A stretch of DNA of 36,042 bases. It comes from JAOTYV01 sp041557595 (GTDB lineage: Bacteria > Pseudomonadota > Alphaproteobacteria > UBA8366). Every line of letters starts with the position of its first letter. The first letter of the stretch is position 1. The DNA is taken from positions 1 through 36,042 of the forward strand of contig JBFFGE010000021.1 of assembly GCA_041557595.1 (NCBI GenBank), in the 5' to 3' direction. The position numbers and the translations under genes are program-made. Under the pieces are notes generated by a model, which worked only from the letters and a program-made list of their open reading frames with translations, did not search any database and had not been told where the DNA came from. Shown here in pieces: positions 1 to 8,579 of this stretch.

Positions 1-1068
1 GACCAAATCCGCCATGATGTCGGCCGCCGGCCGCCGCCGGGTCAACAGGCCCGCGCCCTGCCCCGCAGGGTTGCTGATGAGATCGTCCCGCCCGGCGCGC
101 AACGCCGATTCATTGAAATCGTCCATCATGATTTTCTGATACGGCATGGGCAACGGCTCCAGTCCCGATGCATCCCAGGCTTCGATGACCGGCGTAATAT
201 GGCCGCGCGCCGTCTTGCCGGTATAGATCCGCCGAATGTCGAAATCCTGCGACCGGCCTTCGACAATGGCTTTCTGGCGCACATCGCCGATCTCGCTTTC
301 CTCGGCGACCAGAAAGGCGGTGCCGACCCAGGCGCCGACCGCACCGAGCGACAGCGCCGCCGCCACGCCCCGACCGTCCGAAATACCCCCGGCCGCCACA
401 ACCGGCGTCGGCGCGACCGCATCCACCACCTGCGGGATCAGCGGGAAATTGGCGATGCGCCCGGTATGCCCGCCGGCCTCATAGCCTTGCGCCACCACAA
501 TGTCGACGCCCGCGGCTTTCTGGCGTTCCGCGTTGCGGGCGCTGCCGACCAGGCCCATCACCGTCATGTTTCGCGCGCGCGCCTGCGGCACGATCCCCGA
601 TGGATCGCCGAGCCCGGCGGCGAACATCTGCACGTTCTCCTCCATGATCACGCGCACCTGGTTCTCGATCAAATTGGCGGAGATCACCGCTTCGTTGTCG
701 ACATGGACTTCCGGCAGATCGTATTTTTCCATCAGCGATTTGACGAAGGCGACATGCTCCGGAAACCGCTCGTTGAGCTGCCGGCGGACCTCGGTGCGCG
801 TGGCGCCCGCTCCCCTGGCGATATTCGGCAGGATCAGATCGACGCCGATCGGCTTATCGGTCAGCTTGCGGGTCTCGCGAATGACGCTTTGCAGTTCTTC
901 CGCCGGCAGACCGGACCCCCCGATCACCCCCATGCCGCCCGCTTCCGACACGGCCGCGACCAGCGGCGCCGGCGTCGCCTTGCCGCGCGACCCCATGCCG
1001 GCCAGCAGGATCGGATATTCGATACCCAGAATGTCGCACAATGCGGTCCGCAGAACCGGTCTTGCCAT
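1..1068 (-). CDS. nitronate monooxygenase / 2-nitropropane dioxygenase family (partial)
   Basis: FMN-dependent TIM-barrel oxidoreductase of the nitronate monooxygenase family, which oxidises alkyl nitronates; some relatives act as enoyl reductases. Translation runs leftward from the ATG at 1068 and is still open at the window edge after 356 codons, so the C-terminus is missing. Visible signs are the N-terminal PILLAGMGS strand (about residues 19-27), the Gly-rich GGMGVIGG segment, and QGYEAGGHTG at about 194-203, where His201 is the residue expected at the active site, followed by the phosphate-binding region AAGGISDG. It lies 31 bases downstream of the crotonase-family gene on the same strand and is probably co-transcribed with it. 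Paralogues of this family often sit in acyl-CoA catabolic operons with unknown substrate, so the exact reaction here is not settled. Confidence 0.88.
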   Translation of the reverse strand, partial: MARPVLRTALCDILGIEYPILLAGMGSRGKATPAPLVAAVSEAGGMGVIGGSGLPAEELQSVIRETRKLTDKPIGVDLILPNIARGAGATRTEVRRQLNERFPEHVAFVKSLMEKYDLPEVHVDNEAVISANLIENQVRVIMEENVQMFAAGLGDPSGIVPQARARNMTVMGLVGSARNAERQKAAGVDIVVAQGYEAGGHTGRIANFPLIPQVVDAVAPTPVVAAGGISDGRGVAAALSLGAVGAWVGTAFLVAEESEIGDVRQKAIVEGRSQDFDIRRIYTGKTARGHITPVIEAWDASGLEPLPMPYQKIMMDDFNESALRAGRDDLISNPAGQGAGLLTRRRPAADIMADLV

Positions 1069-1099
1069 GACGATGTCCCTCGCTTCGCTGCGCCTTCCG

Positions 1100-1888
1100 T
1101 CAACGCCCCTTGAATTTCGGCGCGCGTTTCTCCTTCAGGGCCTTGATCCCCTCGATGTGATCCTCGCTCGCCCGCACCACCGCGATGTGCGATGAAATCT
1201 GATCCAGATGGGTCGCCAGATCGGCGTTGAGTCCCTGATCCAGCGTTCGTTTGATGAAACGGTTCGACAACGGCGCCCCCGCCGCGATCTTGCCGGCAAA
1301 GGCCAGCGCCCGGTCCATGAACTCATCGTCGGGCCATACGTAACTGACCAACCCGATGTCGAGCGCATCCTGCGCGGTCAGAAATTCGCAGGTCCACAGC
1401 ATCTCCAGCGCCTTCGCCCGGCCGACGATTCGCGGCAGGTACCAGGCCCCGCCGGCGCCCGGCAACAAACCGATACGGGCATAGGTCTCGGCCAGCCGCG
1501 CGCTTTCCGCCGCCACCCGGATGTCGCAGGTCAGCGCGAGATCGAGCCCGCCGCCGACGGCGACCCCGTTGATCGCGGCGATCGCGGGCTTGTCGAACTG
1601 GGCCATCCGCTTGGCCACGCTCTGGGTCTGCGTCCACAGGCGATCCTTGGTGGTGAACGGGGTGTTGTCCGACCCTTCGCCCATGCGCTTGACGTCTCCG
1701 CCGCTGCTGAACCCGCGCCCGGCGCCGGTGACCAGCAACACGCGGACATTGTCGTCCCCCTGGATTTCGTCGAGACCCGCGACCCAGCCTTTCATGAGCT
1801 CGGGCGTAAACGCGTTCAGCGCCTCCGGCCGGTTCAACGTCATGATGGCAATATGGTCTTTCACTTCCAGCAACAGATCATCCGCCAT
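1100..1888 (-). CDS. enoyl-CoA hydratase/isomerase (crotonase) family protein
   Basis: Crotonase-fold protein of 262 residues, the normal family length, acting on acyl-CoA thioesters in the cytoplasm. The oxyanion-hole segments are clear: FSSGGDVK at about 60-67 and GVAVGGGLDLAL at 108-119. The second of the two usual hydratase glutamates is kept (Glu162, in ALEML). The first is not: where rat crotonase has the Glu of PEILIG, this protein has Tyr136 in AETYARIGLLPGAGG, with Glu134 two residues earlier. It may therefore be an isomerase, hydrolase or similar rather than a plain hydratase. AAGGAG lies about 9 bases before the ATG. It leads a two-gene unit with the nitronate monooxygenase. Confidence 0.9.
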   Translation of the reverse strand: MADDLLLEVKDHIAIMTLNRPEALNAFTPELMKGWVAGLDEIQGDDNVRVLLVTGAGRGFSSGGDVKRMGEGSDNTPFTTKDRLWTQTQSVAKRMAQFDKPAIAAINGVAVGGGLDLALTCDIRVAAESARLAETYARIGLLPGAGGAWYLPRIVGRAKALEMLWTCEFLTAQDALDIGLVSYVWPDDEFMDRALAFAGKIAAGAPLSNRFIKRTLDQGLNADLATHLDQISSHIAVVRASEDHIEGIKALKEKRAPKFKGR

Positions 1889-2193
1889 CGCGGTTCACTC
1901 CTTGTTTTTGCGAGACCGCATCAGCATACGTCCCGCGTCAAGATCTTCAGGCAGTCGCACGACCGGCGGCGCACCGATGGGCATTGGAGTCGGCATTAAC
2001 GATGGGAGCCGGCGCATCGCCGCTCATCCGCAGGCCCTCCCTGGTGGATCCGTTTGCGCCGGCGCGGTTCGCCGGCCCGGAATTCCACCGAGTATAGCGC
2101 AGCGCGCACGAATGCAAAAAACCGCCCTAACCGGCGACAATCGGAACGGCGCCAATGGCCAGGGAAGAGCGAATACCGGGAGACACGGGTCGC
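1889..2193. other. intergenic region upstream of the crotonase-family gene
   Basis: This 305-base stretch separates the start of the leftward crotonase gene from the stop of the leftward LysR gene. It should hold the promoter of the crotonase/nitronate monooxygenase unit. Read leftward it contains a TTGACG hexamer near 1945-1950 and a good ribosome binding site (AAGGAG) close to the ATG, but I found no convincing -10 partner. I see no protein-coding potential, RNA gene or strong terminator. Confidence 0.5.
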
Positions 2194-3114
2194 TCACCCG
2201 ATGATCGGAAGCTGCGGAAACTCTCTCCGGACCGTCGCTCGGAAACGATCGGCGAGGATACCGAACTCGGCACTTCGCGCGGCACTCTTGCGCCAGGCCA
2301 AGCCGATCGTCCGATAGATTGGAGCGCCGCGGACCGTTGTCACCTTGATTGCCGAATCCTGTTCGAGGCCCGATAGAACATAGAGGCCGGGCAGAAACGA
2401 AAGTCCCATTCCCATCCCCACCATTTCCCGGAGCGTGTCGAGGCTTGTTCCTTCGTAGTCGGACATCAGCACCGCATCGACGTCATCGCATATCCCTTTG
2501 ATCTGTTCGTGCAATTGATGGCCTGATTCCAGCGTCAGAACCGAATGACCCCGTAGGTCGCGCCGGCTGATCTTTTCCCGCGCGGCAAGCGGGTGATCGG
2601 CCGCCATGACGAGATAAAGCGGCTCCCGAAAAAGCGGCTGGATTTCCATGTCGTCGCGGCTGAGCGGCAATGGCATGACGATTACGTCATGACGGCCGCG
2701 CTCGAGTGCGGACGGTAGCGCGGCTGGAATTTCTTCTCGCACATATAGCTTTAGCGTTGGATAGGCCGCGTGCAATTCGGGAATCATCTTCGGCAGCAGA
2801 TACGGCCCGATCGTCGGCGGCAGCCCAATCCGGATCATCCCGCCGAATTCGCTGCCCCGGCTTGCAGCGACGTGCCTGATTTCCCCGACGTCGCGCATGA
2901 TGCGCCGAGCGATTTCGGCGATCTCCTCACCGACCAACGTCAAGATCACCCGCGATCTGTTGCGCTCTACAAGCTGGGCGCCCAATGAAGTTTCAAGCGC
3001 ACGAAGCTGTGCGCTCAATGTCGGTTGGGTAACGCCGCACCGTTCCGCCGCGCGACGAAAATGACGCAGGTCCTCCAGCGCCAGAAGATATTCCAGTTGG
3101 CGGACACTCGGCAT
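2194..3114 (-). CDS. LysR-family regulator, OxyR-like but lacking the peroxidatic cysteine
   Basis: LysR-type transcription factor of 306 residues with an N-terminal winged helix-turn-helix (about 1-60; MPSVRQLEYLLALED, then AAERCGVTQPTLSAQLRALE) and a two-subdomain sensor region (about 90-295). Sequence and length resemble OxyR. In E. coli OxyR the redox switch is Cys199 in GHC and Cys208 in FC. Here the same segment reads LESGHQLHEQIKGIC, so the peroxidatic Cys is Gln200 while the resolving Cys remains as Cys209. A classical disulfide switch is therefore not possible; it may sense a ligand or be constitutively in one state. The gene is divergent from a universal stress protein gene, and the shared spacer holds a palindrome of OxyR type. 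Being OxyR-related is well supported; what it senses is unknown. Confidence 0.88.
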   Translation of the reverse strand: MPSVRQLEYLLALEDLRHFRRAAERCGVTQPTLSAQLRALETSLGAQLVERNRSRVILTLVGEEIAEIARRIMRDVGEIRHVAASRGSEFGGMIRIGLPPTIGPYLLPKMIPELHAAYPTLKLYVREEIPAALPSALERGRHDVIVMPLPLSRDDMEIQPLFREPLYLVMAADHPLAAREKISRRDLRGHSVLTLESGHQLHEQIKGICDDVDAVLMSDYEGTSLDTLREMVGMGMGLSFLPGLYVLSGLEQDSAIKVTTVRGAPIYRTIGLAWRKSAARSAEFGILADRFRATVRREFPQLPIIG

Positions 3115-3142
3115 CCGAACACCAATCGCAGCATTTCATTTA

Positions 3143-3188
3143 ATAGAGAAACTCTATCAATTTTTCTCGATAAATCAATTGGCTCTAT
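3143..3188. promoter_or_regulatory. candidate operator in the LysR/UspE divergent promoter
   Basis: In an A/T-rich stretch between the divergent LysR and UspE-like genes there is a perfect inverted repeat at 3143-3157, ATAGAG-AAA-CTCTAT. It has the ATAG-N7-CTAT outline of an OxyR half-operator and the T-N11-A core of LysR sites. A third copy of CTCTAT lies at 3183-3188, 31 bases (about three helical turns) from the first CTCTAT, so the three elements face the same side of the helix. A good match to the second OxyR box at the standard 22-base spacing is not seen. Confidence 0.55.
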
Positions 3189-3270
3189 AAGCATGCATGC
3201 ACCACATGCAATGCAACGGTGCGCAACCATCCACGGCGCCGCCGTTGATTCTATCGGGAAAGGCATCACC

Positions 3271-4236
3271 ATGAAGCGGTTCAAAAATATCCTGGTCGTC
3301 CACGACAATGCGATTGGCGGTGAAGACGCGCTTGAACAGGCAGCGGCGCTGGCCCGCGAAAATTTAGCGCGGCTGACGATCGCGGCGGTTCTGCGGGAAG
3401 AACAACCGGAGATGCTCATCGCCGACGAAACCCGGAAACGCCTAACCCGGCTGGCCACCGGCCTCCGTCAAGCCGGTCTCGACGATGTCGGCACCGCGAT
3501 CCTGACCGGCATCCCGTTCCTGGAAATAACGCGCCGGGTTATCCGGGAGGGCCACGACCTGGTCATCACGAGCGCCGAGGCGGGCAAGGTCCTGCGCGAC
3601 GTGTTCTTCGGCAGCACGGCCACGCACCTGATGCGAAAATGCCCCTGCCCGGTCTGGGTCGTAAAGCCTGCCCAGCCGGTTCCCTATCGGCAGATTCTCG
3701 CCGCCGTCGATACGAAACCTGCGGACACGGACGATCATCTCAACGTGAAGATCATGGATCTGGCGACATCGCTGGCGTCGCGCGACCATGCCGTTCTGCA
3801 CATCGTGCATGCATGGGATGTGGAGGGAAGCGACTCCGATACCGTCAAATCCGAAATCAGTCCGCACCAGCGGCAGGTCCTGGTTAGGCAACACAAGAGA
3901 AGCCATCACGCCGCGCTCAAGAATCTTCTCGCCCGCTACCCCATGTCGGAAATCGATCATCAGGTGCATCTTCCCCGGGATCTGCCGGAAAGAGCGATTG
4001 CCAATCTCGCCAAGCGAGAGAAGATCGACCTCATCGTGATGGGCACGGTGGTGCGCACAGGTATCCCGGGCTTCTTTATCGGAAATGCCGCCGAGTCCGT
4101 TTTGGGAGCGGTGAAATGCAGCATGCTGACCGTCAAACCCGATGGATTCAAATCCCCCGTCCTCCTGCCGCATGGCGACGCCGGCGGGGCGGAAGAACCG
4201 GGATCGGCACGCGATGCCGTACGGCAAATCGCCTGA
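3271..4236 (+). CDS. uspE: tandem universal stress protein, UspE-like
   Basis: Cytoplasmic stress protein of 321 residues with two Usp domains (about 1-135 and 138-290). The first domain ends LMRKCPCPVWVVKP and the second carries the nucleotide-binding loop MGTVVRTGIPGFFIGNAAE (about 258-275) and ends TVKPDGFKSPV. Both signatures match what I recall of E. coli UspE, including the tail after the second domain, and length is close to the usual ~316. I chose the ATG at 3271; a longer open frame begins inside the LysR gene and has no support. It is divergent from the OxyR-like regulator, which probably controls it. An nhaA-like antiporter gene follows 76 bases downstream, fitting a stress-response group. 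The first domain lacks the Gly-rich ATP loop, as in UspE. Confidence 0.87.
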   Translation: MKRFKNILVVHDNAIGGEDALEQAAALARENLARLTIAAVLREEQPEMLIADETRKRLTRLATGLRQAGLDDVGTAILTGIPFLEITRRVIREGHDLVITSAEAGKVLRDVFFGSTATHLMRKCPCPVWVVKPAQPVPYRQILAAVDTKPADTDDHLNVKIMDLATSLASRDHAVLHIVHAWDVEGSDSDTVKSEISPHQRQVLVRQHKRSHHAALKNLLARYPMSEIDHQVHLPRDLPERAIANLAKREKIDLIVMGTVVRTGIPGFFIGNAAESVLGAVKCSMLTVKPDGFKSPVLLPHGDAGGAEEPGSARDAVRQIA

Positions 4237-4312
4237 GGGTTTCGAGCACAATTTTTGAAGTCGTGAACAATAACCGTAAACGCCCAATCAGGCGGAAACG
4301 AAGGGGGCCGAC

Positions 4313-5566
4313 GTGATAGCTGCATTGGCGAAACGAGTTGATATCAGGCGGGGTGCGCAAGCGTTTTTCCAACACGAGGCGGCGGGCGGAATCGTGCTGA
4401 TGGTCACGGCCGCCATGGCCCTGATTCTCGACAACTCGCCCCTGAACTGGCTCTACGACATGCTGCTCGGCACGCCCGTCGCGATTCAGATCGGCGGGCT
4501 CGAAATCAACAAGCCATTGCTGCTGTGGATCAACGACGGCCTGATGGCGATTTTCTTTTTCCTGGTCGGCCTCGAAATTAAACGGGAGATCATCGAGGGA
4601 CGGTTGTCGAGTCTGCGCTATGCGATGCTGCCGGTTCTCGCCGCAGTGGGCGGCATGGTCGTACCCGCCCTGATCTATGTTGCCCTGAATCACGGCGACC
4701 CGGAGGCCTTGAAAGGCTGGGCAATTCCGGCAGCGACCGATATAGCCTTCGCCCTGGGCGTGCTCGCGTTGCTGGGCTCGCGGGTCCCGGTAGCGCTGAA
4801 GGTCTTCCTGCTGACACTGGCGATCATCGACGATCTCGGCGCAATCATCATCATCGCGTTCTTCTACACGTCCCAGCTCTCACTCAGCGTTTTGGCCATC
4901 GCGGCGGTCGGCGTGGCCGTTCTCGCCTTTCTGAATTTCCGTGGCGTCCGGCGAACATCGCCCTATCTCGTCACCGGCTTGATCATATGGGTGTGCGTGC
5001 TCAAATCGGGCGTTCATGCGACCCTGGCCGGCGTGGTCATCGCCCTGTTCATCCCCATATCCGGTGGAAAAGATGGCGACGAATCGCCGCTAAAACAGAT
5101 CGAGCATGGTCTCGCCCCCTGGGTGGCCTTTGGCGTGATGCCCATCTTCGCGTTCGCCAACGCCGGCGTCGCGCTTTACGGCCTCTCGCTCAGTGACGTC
5201 TTCGGCAACATACCGCTCGGTATCGCGGCGGGCCTCTTTATCGGCAAGCAAATCGGCATCATGGCGTTCGTCTGGGCCGGCGTTAAGCTGGGGGCCTCGC
5301 GCCTGCCGGATGGCGTCAGCTGGCTCCAAATCTATGGCGTCTCCGCACTCGCCGGGATTGGCTTCACGATGAGCCTGTTTATCGGCACGCTCGCATTCTC
5401 GGCACCGGAGCAGGCGGCCGCCGTCCGGATCGGCGTCCTCACCGGATCCATCGCATCGGCCGTGCTGGGCTATCTCGTTCTCCGATATTCGCTGAGCCGC
5501 GGCACCCGGAATTCGGAAACCGATACCCATCGCGCCAGCGAAACCGCCGAGCGGTCGCCCGCCTAG
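4313..5566 (+). CDS. nhaA: Na+/H+ antiporter NhaA
   Basis: Inner-membrane sodium/proton antiporter of 417 residues with about 12 hydrophobic segments. The diagnostic residues are present: the paired aspartates of LAIIDDLGAI (Asp173-Asp174, equal to Asp163-164 of E. coli), the unwound-helix motif PAATDIAFALG (Thr142-Asp143), and the lysine in GLFIGKQIG equivalent to Lys300. It exports Na+ in exchange for protons and supports pH and salt homeostasis. Translation starts at GTG (4313) behind an AAGGGGG-rich ribosome site; no ATG gives a full N-terminus. It follows the UspE-like gene by 76 bases on the same strand and may share its transcript. The C-terminal ~25 residues are polar and rich in Thr/Glu/Arg. 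Confidence 0.95.
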   Translation: MIAALAKRVDIRRGAQAFFQHEAAGGIVLMVTAAMALILDNSPLNWLYDMLLGTPVAIQIGGLEINKPLLLWINDGLMAIFFFLVGLEIKREIIEGRLSSLRYAMLPVLAAVGGMVVPALIYVALNHGDPEALKGWAIPAATDIAFALGVLALLGSRVPVALKVFLLTLAIIDDLGAIIIIAFFYTSQLSLSVLAIAAVGVAVLAFLNFRGVRRTSPYLVTGLIIWVCVLKSGVHATLAGVVIALFIPISGGKDGDESPLKQIEHGLAPWVAFGVMPIFAFANAGVALYGLSLSDVFGNIPLGIAAGLFIGKQIGIMAFVWAGVKLGASRLPDGVSWLQIYGVSALAGIGFTMSLFIGTLAFSAPEQAAAVRIGVLTGSIASAVLGYLVLRYSLSRGTRNSETDTHRASETAERSPA

Positions 5567-5655
5567 AGCGAACCGAATTGACGATACGGGTGTGTCAAGC
5601 GAGACGGCGGTCGCCGCCCACTCGAGCCGCAACTTGTGATACTTTCGAATCCGGG

Positions 5656-6894
5656 ATGGCGACCAAATCAGCAACCGCAACAACCTTGATGGGTATTCCA
5701 AGACTCCTGGCGGCATTGACCGTCACCGTGTTCGCGACGGTGGGCTGCGCGGAACTCGTCGAGCATCATCCGCTCAGCGCCAGGGAATTCAATCAGACCG
5801 ACTTCTCATCGCTCGAATGGGAACGGTTTTGGGGCGACGCCGCGCCGTCCAACCTTGGGCCGGGTCTGAAAAAAATGGCGGCGCGGCTCAAGGCTCAGTA
5901 TCCCGAAGCGATCAACGCGACGCGGGAAACGGCCCCGATGCTCGACGCCCTGACGATCTCGGGCGGCGGCGCCAATGGCGCCTTCAGCGCCGGGCTCCTC
6001 GTCGGATGGAGCGAGTCCGGTTTGCGGCCCTCCTTCCACCTGGTTACCGGCGTCAGCGCCGGCGCGATGGTCGCGCCGTTCGCGTTCCTCGGCTCGGATT
6101 ACGACGACGTCCTGCTCAAATTCTATTCCTCGGTCAGGCGCGACAGCGTATACCGCGCGAATCCCCTGTCCGGACTCCTGTTTGGCTCGGCCCTCTATGA
6201 CACCGCGCCTCTGAAAAAGCTCGTGGCGAAATTTATCACTCCCCAAATTATCAGGGCGATTGCCGAGCAATACCGGCTTGGCCGCTCGCTCTATATCATT
6301 ACGACGCATTTCGACGCGCTGCGTCCCATGGCATGGAACATCGGCGCCATCGCCGACCGGCGCGGCGCCCGCGCGATCCAACTCATCCACCAGATCATTC
6401 TCGCTTCGGCGGCCATTCCGGTGCTCTTTCCTCCGGTCGCAATCGAATTCGACATCGACGACAAGCGCTTTACCGAACTGCATGTGGATGGCAGCGTTTC
6501 GCAGCACGTGTTCGCCTACCCTTCGCAAATTCACGTGGATCGCCTGGACAAGGCGATGGGGCTGACCTTTCGCCGGCGGATCTTCCTAATCCGAAACGGC
6601 AACGTCCAGAGCAGATATGATCCCGCCCCGGTTACGGTCGGATCCATCGCGGAACGGACGCTGAATGCCATTCTGCAAAACCAGGCGAACGGCGACACCG
6701 AGCGCATCTATCATTTGGCCCGCCGCGACGGGATCGAATTCAATATGATCGCGATACCCGAAACATTTCGGGCCGACGATTCGATCGAATTCGAACCGGA
6801 ATATATGCACGCACTCGCAAAACTCGGCCGCGAAATCGGCCGCCGCGGCGACTTCTGGCAAGACCGGCCGCCGGCGGAACAGACACACCCATAG
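5656..6894 (+). CDS. patatin-like phospholipase, predicted lipoprotein
   Basis: Patatin-family lipid acyl hydrolase with a Ser-Asp dyad. I chose ATG 5656 (412 residues); ATG 5689 is also possible and both keep the signal peptide, while an upstream TTG is unlikely. The N-terminus is a lipoprotein signal (hydrophobic stretch about 14-30) ending TVGC with Cys31, so the enzyme is probably lipid-anchored to the periplasmic side of a membrane. Family motifs appear in order: oxyanion loop GGGANG (103-108), nucleophile elbow GVSAG with Ser134, and the DGS catalytic Asp278. It likely cleaves acyl chains from phospholipids or lipid esters. It lies 89 bases after nhaA on the same strand. Whether it is secreted further or acts on self or foreign lipids cannot be told from sequence. 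Confidence 0.88.
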   Translation: MATKSATATTLMGIPRLLAALTVTVFATVGCAELVEHHPLSAREFNQTDFSSLEWERFWGDAAPSNLGPGLKKMAARLKAQYPEAINATRETAPMLDALTISGGGANGAFSAGLLVGWSESGLRPSFHLVTGVSAGAMVAPFAFLGSDYDDVLLKFYSSVRRDSVYRANPLSGLLFGSALYDTAPLKKLVAKFITPQIIRAIAEQYRLGRSLYIITTHFDALRPMAWNIGAIADRRGARAIQLIHQIILASAAIPVLFPPVAIEFDIDDKRFTELHVDGSVSQHVFAYPSQIHVDRLDKAMGLTFRRRIFLIRNGNVQSRYDPAPVTVGSIAERTLNAILQNQANGDTERIYHLARRDGIEFNMIAIPETFRADDSIEFEPEYMHALAKLGREIGRRGDFWQDRPPAEQTHP

Positions 6895-6956
6895 CGATGT
6901 CGTCTGCTCGTGGCGCTCCTGTGAATTCACGATTAGGCTTTGAGGATTCCGGCGCC

Positions 6957-6975
6957 CCGGCTATCGTTTAGCCGG
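6957..6975. promoter_or_regulatory. perfect 7-bp hairpin upstream of the GFA gene
   Basis: CCGGCTA and TAGCCGG flank a TCGTT loop, ending 27 bases before the ATG of the GFA-family gene. It has no T-run, so it is not an obvious terminator for the patatin gene. It could be an operator or a 5'-leader hairpin. Confidence 0.35.
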
Positions 6976-7002
6976 TAATGTCCGGCTGAGATCGGTGCAG
7001 CC

Positions 7003-7431
7003 ATGAGCAAAACGAACGACGTACAACACGGTCGTTGCCTGTGCGGGGCCATCGAGTTTGAAGCGGCCGGCGCGCCGCTCTGGATCGCGCATTGTCATTG
7101 CCGAAGCTGCCGCCGCAACACCGGGTCGGCGGTCGCCACCTTCTTGGGTTTGCCGGAAGCAAGCTTTCGGTATGTGACGGGCGCGCCCCGGGTCTTTGCC
7201 TCGTCGCCGGGCGTCCGGCGCAGCTTTTGCGAAAATTGCGGAACGCCCCTGACCTACGCGGCGAACCGATTTCCGGGCGAGGTGCATGTCCATGTCAGCA
7301 CGTTCGACAACCCGGACGCATACCCGCCGCAGCTGCATGTCTATGTCGCCGAGTCCATTTCATGGCTGCATCTGGACGACGAACTGCCGCGCTATCGCAC
7401 CACGTCGCGCGACGCCGCGCCGATCGAATGA
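7003..7431 (+). CDS. GFA / Mss4-like family zinc protein
   Basis: Small cytoplasmic protein of 142 residues of the GFA family (named after the glutathione-dependent formaldehyde-activating enzyme; most members have unknown substrates). The zinc ligands are all visible: CxC at Cys12/Cys14, CHCxxC at Cys31/33/36, and CxxCG at Cys76/79. Two zinc ions are expected. The body matches the family pattern GxCxCGxI, then CHCxxCRRxTG and FCxxCGTPL. Length is normal. It is convergent with the TauD-type gene, with only 27 bases between stops, and has no clear operon partner, so its role stays general (a glutathione- or thiol-adduct binding or processing protein). Confidence 0.87.
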   Translation: MSKTNDVQHGRCLCGAIEFEAAGAPLWIAHCHCRSCRRNTGSAVATFLGLPEASFRYVTGAPRVFASSPGVRRSFCENCGTPLTYAANRFPGEVHVHVSTFDNPDAYPPQLHVYVAESISWLHLDDELPRYRTTSRDAAPIE

Positions 7432-7458
7432 TCCCGGTCCGGCGCCGGCGAAGCGGAT

Positions 7459-8313
7459 CTAAAATGGCCGGTCGCCGTGGATGCAGGTGCGGTGCATGTG
7501 CCGCGTGTAGCGCTCCGCGTCGTAGGTTTCCGCATGATGCATGACCCGACGATTGTCCCAGGCGACCGTATCGCCCACCCGCCATTTGTGGCGGTAGATG
7601 TTGTCGGGCGTCAGGCTGTGCGCGAAGAGTTCGTCCAGCAAATCGTCGCTCTCCGCCGGATCCATGTCTTCGATACAGGTGGTGTGACCCGGATTGACGA
7701 ACAACGCCTTTCGCCCCGTGTCGGGATGGGTGCGGACAATCGGGTGGTAGGTGGTCTTCAGCGCGGCGACCTGTTCCGGCGTCAGCGGCGTACGCTTGCT
7801 GCCCTTCGCCATCACATCGTGATAGTGCTTGGCGAAGGTGTGCGCCGCCCGCTTGCCCTCGATCCGCCGCTTCAGCGTATCGGGAAGCGTTTCATAGGCG
7901 CGCGCCAGATCGGCGAATAACGTATCGCCCCGCTCGGGTGGCACCTCGATCGCATGGACGATGGTTGCCGCGTTAGGCTTTTCCTCGAAATCCAGATCCG
8001 AATGCCAGTACTGGCCGGCATCGGCGAGGCCGACATATTCGCCATTTTCCTTGCGATTAGACAGGATGGTGATTTCCGGATGACCCGGCATGAGCGCCTT
8101 GTCCGACATCGACGGACGCCGCCCCATCAATTGCCCGAAGCGCGCCGAAAAGGCGATTTGAACCTCCGGCGCCAGCGGCTGGTCCCGGATCACGATGACA
8201 CCGTGATCGAGAAAGGCGCGCTGGACCGGGGCGAAATCCGCGGCACGGGCCAAATCGGCACCGAACACTTCACCGGCAAAGCTGTCGGAAGCCCGTTGCA
8301 CGCAGATCGCCAT
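7459..8313 (-). CDS. TauD/TfdA-family Fe(II)/2-oxoglutarate dioxygenase
   Basis: Non-haem iron dioxygenase of 284 residues that couples 2-oxoglutarate decarboxylation to hydroxylation of a small acid such as a sulfonate, phenoxyacetate or similar. The 2-His-1-carboxylate triad is present: His104 and Asp106 in YWHSDLDF, and His259 in WDNRRVMHHAE, with the 2-oxoglutarate-binding Arg in RHMHR (about 271-275). I chose the ATG at 8313, preceded by AAAGGA nine bases upstream; longer in-frame starts add ~76 residues with no family resemblance. Length fits TauD (283). No sulfonate transporter or partner gene lies nearby, so the substrate is not predicted. Confidence 0.9.
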   Translation of the reverse strand: MAICVQRASDSFAGEVFGADLARAADFAPVQRAFLDHGVIVIRDQPLAPEVQIAFSARFGQLMGRRPSMSDKALMPGHPEITILSNRKENGEYVGLADAGQYWHSDLDFEEKPNAATIVHAIEVPPERGDTLFADLARAYETLPDTLKRRIEGKRAAHTFAKHYHDVMAKGSKRTPLTPEQVAALKTTYHPIVRTHPDTGRKALFVNPGHTTCIEDMDPAESDDLLDELFAHSLTPDNIYRHKWRVGDTVAWDNRRVMHHAETYDAERYTRHMHRTCIHGDRPF

Positions 8314-8579
8314 GCCGATCAATCCTTTCCCGAAACGCGGGCCGCGCCCGAATGTCGGCGCGAAGGGTACCGAAGCGCAAGTCACAACGAATGTCAAAAT
8401 CGTTTCGAGGTTCCGATAATCCCCCTTTTCCTCGTGCCGCCGCGCATGGCGCAACGCATCCGTCATTCTAATCGAAAATAAATAACCCGGCGTTCGATTC
8501 GGACGTTCGATGGGCGCGGTGCGCCGCTGACGGTATGGCATCAGCCGTTATCGTTCGTTCCCCTGCGCCATCGTCGTTC

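Noticed and set aside
199..1113. 304-codon rightward frame
   Set aside because: Opposite strand of the nitronate monooxygenase gene; its translation is rich in His, Arg and Asp and has no recognisable motif.
3025..3270. N-terminal extension of the UspE-like protein
   Set aside because: It would run through the LysR start and its operator; the Usp fold begins at MKRFKNILVV with the ATG at 3271.
5563..5583. TTGACG after nhaA as a promoter -35 for the patatin gene
   Set aside because: No -10 element lies at a workable distance; the stretch looks more like a fragment of the CTAGAGC repeat.
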